Positions 1 to 8,669 of a stretch of 64,000 nucleotides of DNA are shown piece by piece; within the stretch, counting starts at the first letter, position 1; each line of letters starts with the position of its first letter. The DNA comes from DASYDU01 sp050248495 (GTDB taxonomy: Bacteria > Planctomycetota > Planctomycetia > Pirellulales > Lacipirellulaceae). The notes below the pieces were generated by a model. The model saw nothing but the letters and a program-made list of their open reading frames with translations, searched no databases and was not told the DNA's origin. The stretch is from NCBI GenBank assembly GCA_050248495.1, contig JBFWSG010000020.1:30134-94133 (forward strand), read 5' to 3'. A program made the translations under genes and the position numbers.

Positions 1-186
1 GGCGTGATGGGCAAGATGATCGACGCTCAAAGCATCGTCGTCGCCTCGGCCGCCACCGGCCAACACGGCGGCGAGGGGCAAATTCTGCGGTTCGTCTTCT
101 GGCACAGCATCGCACTGGCAATCTTGGTTGGCCTGCTGACGTTGCTACAGGCGTATCTGCTCCCTGGTATGATTCCCCAGCCGTAA
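1..186 (+). CDS. lctP: L-lactate permease, C-terminal end (partial, runs off the left edge)
   Basis: Only the last 61 codons are present; the reading frame is open to base 1, so the start lies outside the window. LctP-family carriers import lactate, and probably glycolate, across the inner membrane by proton symport. The visible tail has the family's conserved GKMI...QSI segment followed by an alanine-rich stretch (ASAATG), then a last hydrophobic helix that ends in a short LPGMIP tail. The GlcG/HbpS-type gene that follows fits a lactate or glycolate utilisation context, since that family is common in such loci. The family call is fairly secure; the exact substrate is inferred. Confidence 0.75.
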   Translation, partial: GVMGKMIDAQSIVVASAATGQHGGEGQILRFVFWHSIALAILVGLLTLLQAYLLPGMIPQP

Positions 187-363
187 GACTCGCAGCTGCG
201 ACGCGAGCGAAAAACTGCCAACATCTATGCCCAATTAAGGTGGTCGGTCCAATTCTGCGAATCCCTTCGGAAGCATCTCGGCCCCTTGGCCCGCCACGCC
301 GCTGAAGATATCCTCATGGACTCGAATGGAAACGCCCACATCTAAACAAGAAGGGGACCCGTC

Positions 364-759
364 ATGGTCACACTCAAAGACGCCAAGCGGATCATTGAAG
401 CCGCAGAAAAGAAAGCTACCGAGATTGGCCAGCCGATGAACATCGCCGTCGCCGATGGTGGCGGCAACATCGTCGCTCACGTCCGCATGGACAAGGCCTG
501 GATCGGCTCGATCGACATCTCGCAAAAGAAGGCCTTCACCTCGCGGGCCTTCGACATCTCGACCAAGGACCTCGCCTCCCACAGCCAGTCGGGCGGCCAG
601 TTCTTCGGCATCCACGCCTCGAACAATGGCAAGATCATGATCTTCGCCGGCGGCATCCCGCTCAAAAAGAACGGCGAAGTAGTCGGCGCGATCGGCGTCT
701 CCGGCGGCAGCGGCGAACAGGACCACGCCGTCGCCGAAGCCGGCGCGGCAGCATTCTAG
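364..759 (+). CDS. GlcG/HbpS family heme-binding-like protein
   Basis: This 131-residue protein has the usual length and layout of the GlcG/HbpS (DUF336) family: an N-terminal helix (LKDAKRIIEAAEKKA), a strand with VADGGGNIVAH, the SIDISQKKAFTSRAF segment and a glycine-rich end (IGVSGGSGEQDHAVAEAG). Members bind heme or other small ligands, or accompany glycolate, lactate or diol utilisation genes, and their biochemical role is often unknown. No signal peptide is visible, so it is probably cytoplasmic. The start ATG follows an AAGAAGGGG stretch that can serve as ribosome-binding site. It lies 177 bases after the lactate permease on the same strand, and a long hairpin follows its stop. Confidence 0.8.
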   Translation: MVTLKDAKRIIEAAEKKATEIGQPMNIAVADGGGNIVAHVRMDKAWIGSIDISQKKAFTSRAFDISTKDLASHSQSGGQFFGIHASNNGKIMIFAGGIPLKKNGEVVGAIGVSGGSGEQDHAVAEAGAAAF

Positions 760-775
760 TTGACCTGCATTTTAG

Positions 776-900
776 TCTCACGCAAAGGCGCTAAGGCGCA
801 AAGACGAAGCAAAGAGAAGACGAAAAACAAAGAGGTCGGGAGACTGCGTATCTCCCGACCTCCTTCTGTTTTCTTTGCGCCTTAGCGCCTTTGCGTGAGA
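776..900. repeat. Long nested inverted repeat between convergent genes
   Basis: Two perfect 28-base arms (776-803 and 873-900; core GGCGCTAAGGCGCAAAG) enclose a second perfect 12-base inverted repeat (832-843 and 851-862, GAGGTCGGGAGA with a 7-base loop). A related copy lies at 2683-2757. It separates the convergent genes ending at 759 and 921, so it could act as a two-way terminator, although it looks like a member of a dispersed repeat family. The arms are certain; the function is inferred. Confidence 0.85.
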
Positions 901-920
901 AATAGTAATGGAGTTGCCGC

Positions 921-1547
921 TCAAGTCGCTTTCGGGCGATTCGTCGTCTCACGCAGTTTAGACAGTTCTTCTTCCAACTCGCGCACGCGCTCTTCGAGCT
1001 GCTCGATCACCGGCGCGATCTGCCGCTGGGAAAACCGTGGATGAATGTGCTGTGAGCAGTTCACATCCCAGGCTTCGAGTCGGAACAGAATCGCCCGCTC
1101 CACTTTGCCTGGATAATCGCGGTCCCGGAGCCGATCGAGCAGTTCCGCATCGTTGTCGACGACGTGTGCCGTTCCCCACAGCTTCACGCGACGACTGTGG
1201 GCGTAGTCCATCAAAAAGATGAACGCCTTCGGATTCTCCGACAGATTGCCGAGCGTGATGTACTGCCGGTTGCCTCCGAAATCGGCAAACGCCAGCGTGT
1301 GGGGATCGAGCACTTTCAAAAAGCCGGGCAGACCGCCGCGATACTGAATGTAAGGCTGCCCCTCGGCATTCGCCGTGCCGAGGTAAAACATATCCAAGTC
1401 GGCCAGAAACTCGGTCAGCTCCGGCGTGACCGTCGTCTCCCAGCCCGGATCGCGCTCCATCTGGGAATAACTCTTGCGCGAGCCCTTCTGCGTCTGAATG
1501 GCCTTCACCGCCGGAGTGAACGCGACGTCGCTGGGAAATTCGTGCAC
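921..1547 (-). CDS. Pyridoxamine 5'-phosphate oxidase-family (PPOX) FMN-binding protein
   Basis: The 208-residue product has the split-barrel flavin-binding layout of the PPOX family. A strand starting FYLGTANAEGQPYIQYRGG (about residues 54-72) is followed by LAFADFGGNRQYITLGNL and an arginine-rich dimer segment (SRRVKLWGTAHV). Members usually bind FMN or F420 and reduce small substrates, or detoxify. The C-terminus (about residues 180-200) is a short acidic/basic coiled coil (LEERVRELEEELSKL), not part of the core fold. Translation starts at GTG, with AGAAGGGG five bases upstream. It is read toward the long hairpin at 776-900. Substrate cannot be told. Confidence 0.75.
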   Translation of the reverse strand: MHEFPSDVAFTPAVKAIQTQKGSRKSYSQMERDPGWETTVTPELTEFLADLDMFYLGTANAEGQPYIQYRGGLPGFLKVLDPHTLAFADFGGNRQYITLGNLSENPKAFIFLMDYAHSRRVKLWGTAHVVDNDAELLDRLRDRDYPGKVERAILFRLEAWDVNCSQHIHPRFSQRQIAPVIEQLEERVRELEEELSKLRETTNRPKAT

Positions 1548-1600
1548 GCTGGGCCCCTTCTACATTTCGCGGCGCTTGCCGCGCCGCGCTCCGCAAGCGA

Positions 1601-2569
1601 TCACTGCTGGCCCACGTGCTTGCCCAAGAAGTCCCGCATCAGCTGGGCGATCTCGTCACCGTTGGTTTCCAAAGCAAAGTGGCCGGCGTCGACGAGGTGG
1701 AACTCGAGCGTCTTCAAGTCGCGCTTGTACGGCTCCGCTCCGGCCGGCGGGAAGATCTTGTCGTTCTTGCCCCAGGCGATCAGCATCGGCGGCTGATGCT
1801 GGCGGAAATAGGCCTGCCAGCTGGGATACAACGGCGGGTTGCTGCCGTAGCTCAGGAACAGATCCAGCTGGATTTCGTCGTTCCCTTTCCGGTCGAGCAG
1901 GAACTGATCTTCCGCCGCACCGTCCGGGGGAACGAGTTCCAAATCCACCGCTCCCTCGGTGTACTGCCACTTGGTCGCGTCGTAAGTCAGCAGCGTTCGC
2001 AGCGCGTCGCGCTTCTGCTGGTTATTGGGATCCTTCCAATACTCCTTGATCGGCTTCCAGAAGTCATTGTCGAGCCCTTCGTCGTAGGCATTTCCGTTTT
2101 GCACCACGATCGCCGTGATCCGCTCCGGATGCTTGGCCGCCAGCCGATAGCCGACCGGCGCGCCGTAGTCCTGCACATAGAGCGCATACTTCTCGAGGCC
2201 CAGCTGCTCGGTAAACTCGTCGATCACCTCGGAGAGATGATCGAATGTGTACGCAAACTTGTCGTGTGGCGGCATCGAGCTGTGGCCGTAGCCCGGATAG
2301 TCGGGGGCCACCAGGTGGTACTTGTCGGCGAGCGCCGGAATCAGCTTCCGGAACATCTGCGAACTGGTCGGAAATCCATGCAGCAGCAAAATCGTCGGCG
2401 CGTCCTTCGGTCCCGCCTCGCGGTAAAAAATGTCGAGGTCGCCGACCTTCGCTGTCCGGTAGTAAACCTGCGGCAACGGTTCGGCCGCTGCGGAATTCAA
2501 AGTACTGACGACTAACCAGACAGCCGTTAAGATTGCCGGGGACAGTAGCCACTTCGACGCAAATCGCAT
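1601..2569 (-). CDS. Secreted alpha/beta hydrolase, epoxide hydrolase/haloalkane dehalogenase type
   Basis: A 322-residue alpha/beta-hydrolase with an N-terminal hydrophobic signal (residues 1-29, ending AAAE). Visible motifs are the oxyanion segment HGFPTSS (about 64-70), the nucleophile elbow VQDYGAPVG with Asp134 as nucleophile, an acidic residue in WGKND (Asp270) and the catalytic His297 in AGHFALE. An aspartate nucleophile points to epoxide hydrolases and haloalkane dehalogenases rather than serine esterases. The cap region lies at about 160-240. The substrate is unknown; export suggests an extracytoplasmic one. It lies downstream of the PPOX gene's start on the same strand but 50 bases away, so co-transcription is possible. 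Confidence 0.8.
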   Translation of the reverse strand: MRFASKWLLSPAILTAVWLVVSTLNSAAAEPLPQVYYRTAKVGDLDIFYREAGPKDAPTILLLHGFPTSSQMFRKLIPALADKYHLVAPDYPGYGHSSMPPHDKFAYTFDHLSEVIDEFTEQLGLEKYALYVQDYGAPVGYRLAAKHPERITAIVVQNGNAYDEGLDNDFWKPIKEYWKDPNNQQKRDALRTLLTYDATKWQYTEGAVDLELVPPDGAAEDQFLLDRKGNDEIQLDLFLSYGSNPPLYPSWQAYFRQHQPPMLIAWGKNDKIFPPAGAEPYKRDLKTLEFHLVDAGHFALETNGDEIAQLMRDFLGKHVGQQ

Positions 2570-2682
2570 GATCGCCGCTCCTCGAGAACGGGCCCATTCA
2601 CTGCCTGGAACGCGAATGGATCACCTCGCGGCAAGTCTACACCGGGCCCTCGCCCGCCGATAGCAGCGATGTAGCAAAGCAA

Positions 2683-2757
2683 CTCACGCAAAGGCGCTCA
2701 GGCGCAAAGTAATACAGAACGACTGTCTTCCTTTGCGCCTTAGCGCCTTTGCGTGAG
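2683..2757. repeat. Second copy of the GGCGCTAAGGCGCAAAG inverted repeat
   Basis: Arms at 2683-2709 and 2731-2757 pair over 27 bases with one mismatch, and share the sequence of the arms at 776-900. The loop here is 21 bases and has no nested hairpin. It sits between the start of the hydrolase gene and the end of the YXWGXW gene. Confidence 0.85.
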
Positions 2758-2811
2758 ATCCCCACGGCGTCTTGGCGTGCCAAAGAAAACAGCCAACGGC
2801 CGTAGTCCGGA

Positions 2812-3393
2812 TCAGGCCGTGGCCCAGTGGGCCGGGATCCACCGCCACGCTCCGTCGACCGCTTCCCATTCGCCCTGCACCCAGACGGCGCTCGGCGTCA
2901 CGGTTTGAATGTACTCGCCCGGCACCCAGACCCAGGTGCCGCGCCACGTCCAGTAACCCGGCTGCCACACGTAACCCGTGGTCGCCGGCGCGACCGGCTG
3001 CACTTGCTCATACACCGGCGGCACGGTGATCGGCTTTTGGACGACGACGCCCTGCTCGGCCGCTGCCCAATGCCCCGTCTCCCATTGATATTGTCCGCCC
3101 CAATGCTGCCAGTAGCCCGGCACCCAGTACGCATTCGAGAACGGCGGCTCCACCCACTCGCCCGCGTTCCACGTCCAATCGTCGGCACTCCGCTCCCACT
3201 GTCCCGGCACCCACACATACGACGGGCCCGGCGACTCGGTGATCACTTCCTGTTGCGGCGCCGGCACGCCGATGTAGGTGGGCGACGTCACTATCGGCGG
3301 CGGCTCGAGAATCGCCTGCGCCCCAACCGGCGAAACAAATCTAGCGGCAGAGAGGATCACGAAGCTGGCAGCGAAAAGGTGGGGGCGTCTCAT
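2812..3393 (-). CDS. YXWGXW repeat-containing secreted protein
   Basis: This 193-residue protein starts with a signal peptide (about residues 1-25, ending VGAQA). The rest is rich in tryptophan and built from repeats of the form Y-V-W-x-P-G-x-W: YVWVPGQW, YWVPGYW, YVWQPGYW and WVWVPGEY, spaced about 20-25 residues apart, with WxWxAGxW units between them. This matches the YXWGXW repeat family, found in secreted or cell-wall proteins of planctomycetes and other Gram-negatives and of unknown function. GGAGACC lies just upstream of the ATG. The rpsR promoter lies upstream, reading the other way. Confidence 0.75.
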   Translation of the reverse strand: MRRPHLFAASFVILSAARFVSPVGAQAILEPPPIVTSPTYIGVPAPQQEVITESPGPSYVWVPGQWERSADDWTWNAGEWVEPPFSNAYWVPGYWQHWGGQYQWETGHWAAAEQGVVVQKPITVPPVYEQVQPVAPATTGYVWQPGYWTWRGTWVWVPGEYIQTVTPSAVWVQGEWEAVDGAWRWIPAHWATA

Positions 3394-3544
3394 GTGGTCT
3401 CCAGTCTCTCGGGATTACGGTCCATCAGGGTGCGGCCGCGGCGAGCCGCGTCGCGCCAGCAATCTATCCCAGATCGCCAAAACCCGTAAACATCACTAAG
3501 GTCAGCGCCCAAAAACTCACCTCACACCGGCGATTTCAAGCGCC

Positions 3545-3573
3545 TTGGCACGCCGCCACAACCCCTGTAGAAT
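3545..3573 (+). promoter_or_regulatory. Sigma-70-like promoter of rpsR
   Basis: TTGGCA at 3545-3550 and TAGAAT at 3568-3573 are separated by 17 bases, a near-consensus housekeeping promoter. Transcription would begin near 3580, which excludes an in-frame ATG at 3545 as the rpsR start. Confidence 0.6.
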
Positions 3574-3658
3574 GTGGGGTTTCCGGTCGGTCCGCGGCCC
3601 ACACGGTTGCCGCACCGCCCTCCCTTTGGCTCCCTTGGCACTAAGTTTCGACTCGATC

Positions 3659-3964
3659 ATGGCTTATTCGCGCGATTCCTATGGCGGTGGTGGTGGACAC
3701 GGTGGCGGCGGCTACCAGCAGAACAAGCGGAAGACGAACATCAAGCGTGCTCCGAAGCGCGACCCGATCTACATCGACGGTCAGGCCCCGCGCCCGATGT
3801 ACGTCGACTACAAAGATCTCGACTTGCTCTCGAAGCTCACCAATCGCCATGGCCGCATCGTCAGCCGTCGTAAGACCGGCTGCCACGCCGCCAGCCAGCA
3901 CGCCGTCGCCCGCGCGATCAAGCGCGCCCGCTTCATGGCCCTGCTGCCGTACGTCGGAGATTGA
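3659..3964 (+). CDS. rpsR: 30S ribosomal protein bS18
   Basis: This is a 101-residue small-subunit protein that binds 16S rRNA with S6 in the platform. The core carries family sequences (YVDYKDLDLLSKLTNRHGRI, then RRKTGCHAASQHAVARAIKRAR and LLPYVGD). The N-terminus has a glycine-rich insert (GGGGGHGGGGYQQ, residues 9-21), longer than in E. coli S18, as in some planctomycetes. I chose ATG 3659 because an in-frame upstream ATG (3545) falls in the promoter -35 box. It stands alone here, without rpsF, ssb or rplI. Confidence 0.93.
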   Translation: MAYSRDSYGGGGGHGGGGYQQNKRKTNIKRAPKRDPIYIDGQAPRPMYVDYKDLDLLSKLTNRHGRIVSRRKTGCHAASQHAVARAIKRARFMALLPYVGD

Positions 3965-3965
3965 T

Positions 3966-4042
3966 AGTGTTGAGAGTTGAGGGATGAGGGTTGAGTGGGC
4001 TGCATTTCAACTCTCAACCCTCAACACTCAACTCTCGACCCT
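3966..4042. repeat. Imperfect inverted repeat after rpsR
   Basis: Low-complexity text built from GTTGAGAGTTGAG and its complement CTCAACTCTC is arranged as an imperfect inverted repeat between rpsR and the thioesterase gene. It could fold into a hairpin and attenuate or terminate. Similar home-made repeats occur at 35389-35458 and 43988-44068. Confidence 0.5.
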
Positions 4043-4045
4043 TCA

Positions 4046-4468
4046 ATGTCCACCCCCTTCTACACGTCGCGGCTGGTCGAGTTTGCCGACACCGACATGG
4101 CCGGCATCATCCATTTTTCGGCCTACTTCCGCTACATGGAGTCGGCCGAGCATGAGCTGTTGCGGAGCCTCGGCTACAGCGTCTACTCGGAAATCGACGG
4201 CGTGCCGGTCAGCTTCCCGCGCGTCGCGGCCTCCTGCGAGTTCGACTCCCCCTCGCGCTGCGAAGACATGCTCGACATCGCCGTGACGGTCCGCCACGTC
4301 GGCAACACCAGCGTGACCTACGGATTCGACTTCTCGACCGGCGGCCGCGACGTCGCCCACGGCACGATGACCAGCGTCTGCTGCAAAGTCGAACACGGCA
4401 AACCGCCCGAATCGATGCCGATCCCCGATTCGCTGGCGAAGGAATTGAAACTTCTCGCCGGCATCTAA
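4046..4468 (+). CDS. Acyl-CoA thioesterase, 4HBT/YbgC-type hot-dog fold
   Basis: The 140-residue product has the single hot-dog domain of 4-hydroxybenzoyl-CoA-type thioesterases. The N-terminal EFADTDMAGIIHFSAYFRY contains the usual catalytic Asp (Asp17), followed by the conserved histidine, and sits before the long helix (MESAEHELLRSLGY). These enzymes hydrolyse acyl-CoA thioesters in the cytoplasm; the preferred acyl chain cannot be read. The start at 4046 gives a normal length; the frame stays open upstream but only into the repeat. Located between rpsR and an ABC ATPase, with no clear operon link. Confidence 0.82.
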   Translation: MSTPFYTSRLVEFADTDMAGIIHFSAYFRYMESAEHELLRSLGYSVYSEIDGVPVSFPRVAASCEFDSPSRCEDMLDIAVTVRHVGNTSVTYGFDFSTGGRDVAHGTMTSVCCKVEHGKPPESMPIPDSLAKELKLLAGI

Positions 4469-4581
4469 CCGTTGAGTGTGCCAATTAGCGGGCGAGCTTG
4501 CTCGCCGTTTCCCTTCTCGCACCCACCTGCGGCCATGACTGCCCACTTGGCCCCGCCGCCACTTCCGTCGACAATGAACGG

Positions 4582-5285
<704 letters not shown>

Positions 5286-5289
<4 letters not shown>

Positions 5290-5783
5290 ACACCGATTTC
5301 GCCACACTCATCGCCCAGCTCGAAAGCACCGACACCGCCGCGCAAACTGCCGCGGCCAATGAGCTCGCCAGCCGCGGGCACGACTCCCAGATCGCCATCG
5401 TGTCGCTGGTCCGCACGGTCGGCATCCCGGACGAGGAAGTGCTCGAAGCCTGCACCGCCGCGCTCGAAGAAGCCGGCCCGCCGTCACCCGAGCAGATCGA
5501 GCCGCTGATGTCGCTCACGACCGATTGTTCGGGCGACGTGGCGTATTGGGCCGTGACGCTCTTGGGTCGCGCCCGCGCGGCGGCAGCACCGGCGGTACCC
5601 GCGCTCGTGGCCGTGCTGGAAAGCGACGTCGAGCTGCCGGTCCGTGAGCGGGCGGCTTGGGCCCTGGGCGAGATCGGCCCCGCGGCCAAAAATGCCGTCT
5701 CAGCCCTCACAGTTGCTGCAAATTGCGACGATGCCCGCCTCTCGCGGCTCGCAAAGAAGGCACTCGAATCGATTGGTGTGTAG
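5286..5783 (+). CDS. HEAT repeat protein coupled to the ABC ATPase
   Basis: The 165-residue protein starts inside the stop of the preceding ATPase (ATGA). It is alpha-helical, and its second half has HEAT-type helix pairs: SGDVAYWAVTLLGRAR, APAVPALVAVLES, PVRERAAWALGEIGPAAKNAVSALTV and RLSRLAKKALESIGV. HEAT repeats form curved scaffolds that bind other proteins. No signal peptide is seen. The tight coupling suggests that it works with the transporter ATPase, which is inference only. Confidence 0.75.
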
Positions 5784-5879
5784 TCGACTGGTGAATAGGA
5801 TGGAAATAGAGACGCCGTCGTAAATGTAGGGTGGGTCGAGCTCCGCGAGACCCACCAATACTCTTGCCTCGCCCGCGCG

Positions 5880-7538
5880 ATGAAAATCACTTCCATCCCG
5901 CAAATCTACCGCAACGCCAATCGCTGGCGCGAGATTATTACGATCTTGAGCAAGTATGGCCTCGCCGGTTGGATCGGCCGCTTCGAGCTGCCGGTCGTCA
6001 AGGGAATCCTCAAGACGCGCGACGGCGAAGCTCTCTCCCACTTGAGCCGCGAGACCCGCATCCGCCTCGCCATCGAAGAGCTCGGCCCGACGTTCATCAA
6101 GCTCGGCCAGATCCTCAGCACGCGCCCGGACCAGGTCGGCCTGCCTCTGGCCGAAGAACTCCAGAAGCTCCAGACCTCGGTGCCGGCCGATTCCACCGAC
6201 GCCATTCGCAAGACGATCGAATCCGAGTTCGACGCGCCGCTCGAGACGCTGTTTGTCGATTTCGACACCGCGCCGATCGCCTCCGCCTCGATTGGCCAGG
6301 TCCATCGCGCGCGGCTCGCCGACGGCGCCGACGTCGTGGTGAAGGTCCAGCACGCCGGCATTCAGCGCCGCATGGACATCGACCTCGACATATTGGCCGG
6401 CCTCGCGCAGCTCGCCGAAATGCTGCCCGAGCTCGCCCCCTACCGCCCACAGGCGATGGTCGCCGAGTTCCGCCGCGTCGTCCGCCGCGAGCTCGACTTC
6501 TCGCGTGAGGCCCGCAACCTGGAGCTCTTCGCCCGCAACTTTCGCCGCAATCGGCATGTCCGCATCCCGCGCCAGTATCCGCAGCTCTCCACGCAGCGGG
6601 TGCTCACGATGGAATGGCTCGATGGCTGGCCCTTCTCCGACCCGCAACTGGCCGACGACTCGAAGTGCGATCTCACCCAGGTCGCCCGCTACGGCGCCGA
6701 GATGTACCTCGAGATGATCTTTCAGCACGGCTTCTACCACGCCGATCCCCATCCGGGAAATCTCATCGTGCTCGACGACAGCACGATCGGCCTGCTGGAT
6801 TTCGGCATGGTCGGCCGGCTCGATGAGCAGATGCGCGAGGACATCGAGAGCATGCTGCTGGCGATCGTCTCGCAGGACGCACAGTCGCTCACCTCGCTCG
6901 TGATTCGCCTTGGTGCCGTTCCCGCCGGGCTGGACGAAGCCGCGCTCAGCGTCGACCTCTCCGAGTTCGTTGCCCACTACGCCAACCAGCCGGCCGACGC
7001 CTTCGACCTCGCCGGCGCGCTCTCCGAAATGGTCGAGATCATCCAGCGCTACCACATCGTGCTCCCCTCGTCGCTGGCGATGCTGATCAAGGTGCTGATC
7101 ATGCTCGACGGCACCGGCCGCCTGCTCGCGCCCCATTTCAGCCTGATGGAGCTCGTTGCACCGTACCAGCGCAAGATGCTGCAGCGGCGCCTCTCGCCGG
7201 CCCGCCAAATGCGCAAGATGCGGCGGATCTTTTCCGAATTCGAGCAGCTCGCCGAGATATTTCCCCGCCGCCTGCGCGACATCCTGCAACAAGTCGACGC
7301 CGGCAAGTTCGACGTCCACCTCGACCACCGCGGCCTCGAACCCTCGGTCAACCGCCTGGCGCTCGGCATGATGACCAGCGCGCTGTTCCTCGGCTCGTCG
7401 CTGATGCTCTCGCAACACGTCTGGCCGATCCGCGAAGTGAGCGTCCCCGGCGTCATCGGCCTGGCGCTCTCGATGTTCCTCGGCTGGCGACTCTTGAAAG
7501 CGATCAGCAAATCGGGCCGGCTCGATCGGCGGAAATAG
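5880..7538 (+). CDS. ABC1/UbiB family atypical protein kinase (AarF-like)
   Basis: A 552-residue protein with the hallmark motifs of the UbiB/ADCK family: the KxGQ motif in FIKLGQILSTRPD (about residues 74-86), the alanine-rich nucleotide loop ASASIGQVHRARL (about 137-149), the invariant lysine in VVVKVQHAGI, the catalytic HADPHPGN and the LLDFGMVGRL magnesium site. The C-terminus has two hydrophobic helices (about 490-540), as usual for membrane-linked members. The family supports quinone synthesis or lipid homeostasis, with ATPase activity shown in some members. Start ATG has only a weak upstream ribosome-binding site. It stands alone, with no ubiquinone gene nearby. Confidence 0.87.
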   Translation: MKITSIPQIYRNANRWREIITILSKYGLAGWIGRFELPVVKGILKTRDGEALSHLSRETRIRLAIEELGPTFIKLGQILSTRPDQVGLPLAEELQKLQTSVPADSTDAIRKTIESEFDAPLETLFVDFDTAPIASASIGQVHRARLADGADVVVKVQHAGIQRRMDIDLDILAGLAQLAEMLPELAPYRPQAMVAEFRRVVRRELDFSREARNLELFARNFRRNRHVRIPRQYPQLSTQRVLTMEWLDGWPFSDPQLADDSKCDLTQVARYGAEMYLEMIFQHGFYHADPHPGNLIVLDDSTIGLLDFGMVGRLDEQMREDIESMLLAIVSQDAQSLTSLVIRLGAVPAGLDEAALSVDLSEFVAHYANQPADAFDLAGALSEMVEIIQRYHIVLPSSLAMLIKVLIMLDGTGRLLAPHFSLMELVAPYQRKMLQRRLSPARQMRKMRRIFSEFEQLAEIFPRRLRDILQQVDAGKFDVHLDHRGLEPSVNRLALGMMTSALFLGSSLMLSQHVWPIREVSVPGVIGLALSMFLGWRLLKAISKSGRLDRRK

Positions 7539-7582
7539 TCGACGCCGTTGCGCGTGCCTTTGCGCTGTTGCAATGTGAAGAT

Positions 7583-7612
7583 TTGACGCCCTTCTTCGCC
7601 CTCACCTATACT
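7583..7612 (+). promoter_or_regulatory. Sigma-70-like promoter of the CPBP protease gene
   Basis: TTGACG at 7583-7588 and TATACT at 7607-7612 with an 18-base spacer lie 66 bases before the start codon of the gene at 7679. Confidence 0.6.
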
Positions 7613-7678
7613 GGCGGCTTGTTACTCCCTCGCTGGATTGCCGGTCGGCAATTCGCTTCGATTTCGTAGCGGAGTCTC

Positions 7679-8632
7679 ATGTCGATCGTCATCCGCAAAT
7701 CTCTCGTCGAAGGCCAACCTCTCCCGGGCCTGGGCATCAAGCGGTCGCTTTTGCTCTGCGTTTTGTTCTACGTGGTGTTCATTGCAGTGATGGTGCTGGA
7801 AATGATCGGTTGCTCATTGCTGCTGTATCCCGGCCCAATCCCGATTGACCTGTACTCGCTGATCTTGCTGCCGCTGCTACTCGCCTGGGCGGTAACAATC
7901 CCGGTCGGCCTGACGAGTTCCGGCATGTTGTTTCGCGAGGCACGATTCAGTTTTGCCTTCCCCTGGCGCATTGTTCCCGCGCTGCTCGTGGTCAGTTTTG
8001 GGGCCGCCATCTTGCTGGTCGAAATGGCCCTCTGGATTCCCATGCCAGAGTCATTGCGCCGCTCCATGACTTCCGGTTCGGAGCAAGTGCCGTTTCTGAC
8101 GATGTTCATACCGATGGTCATCTTGGCCCCGCTGGCCGAAGAGTTCTTCTTTCGCGGTCTGCTGCTCCGCGACTATCTCGAACGCTACTCGATCCGCAAG
8201 TCGGTCTGGGCCACGGCAATCGTCTTCGCGCTGTTTCACTTGAACCCCTGGCAGGCAGCGGTCGCACTTCCGCTCGGTCTGTGGTTCGCCTGGCTGGTGC
8301 TCCGCACCGGCTCGCTCATTCCCGGCGTCATCTGCCACGCCGTGCACAACTTCTCCACGGCCTTTGTGTTCAAGCCGTTGGCCATTGCGCTCGGCTACAC
8401 AGCGAAAGAGTGGCAAGCTGCTGTGCATTTGCCGCCAAAGCTTCTGGCTGTGGGAGCGGTCCTGGCATTCGGCGGCGGGGCCTTGCTTTGGCGCCAGCTC
8501 GCCGGTTCGAACGCCGTCGTGATCGACACCTCCGGGCCGATCACCGAAGAACTCGATGTCCTGCTCGTTCCGGATGACTCGGCGCAGGAGATCATCGGCC
8601 TCGACGAATTCGAGTCGGCCTCCAAGACGTGA
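7679..8632 (+). CDS. CPBP family intramembrane glutamic protease
   Basis: A 317-residue membrane protein with six to eight hydrophobic segments. The CPBP (Rce1-like) active-site motifs are present: LAEEFFFRGLLLRDYLE (the EExxxR motif, about residues 152-168), a histidine in FALFHLNPWQA and the last conserved motif in CHAVHNF. Members cleave prenylated proteins or membrane peptides and include bacteriocin-immunity and other maturation proteases. The C-terminal tail (about residues 280-317) is acidic and probably cytoplasmic. A consensus promoter precedes it and it is transcribed alone. Confidence 0.85.
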   Translation: MSIVIRKSLVEGQPLPGLGIKRSLLLCVLFYVVFIAVMVLEMIGCSLLLYPGPIPIDLYSLILLPLLLAWAVTIPVGLTSSGMLFREARFSFAFPWRIVPALLVVSFGAAILLVEMALWIPMPESLRRSMTSGSEQVPFLTMFIPMVILAPLAEEFFFRGLLLRDYLERYSIRKSVWATAIVFALFHLNPWQAAVALPLGLWFAWLVLRTGSLIPGVICHAVHNFSTAFVFKPLAIALGYTAKEWQAAVHLPPKLLAVGAVLAFGGGALLWRQLAGSNAVVIDTSGPITEELDVLLVPDDSAQEIIGLDEFESASKT

Positions 8633-8669
8633 ATTGCAACAGAGGCCGACTGAGCGGAATTGGCAGCGA

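Noticed and set aside
5700..7418. 572-residue minus-strand frame opposite the UbiB-type gene
   Set aside because: The plus strand has KxGQ, HADPHPGN and LLDFG motifs; the opposite frame is a shadow.
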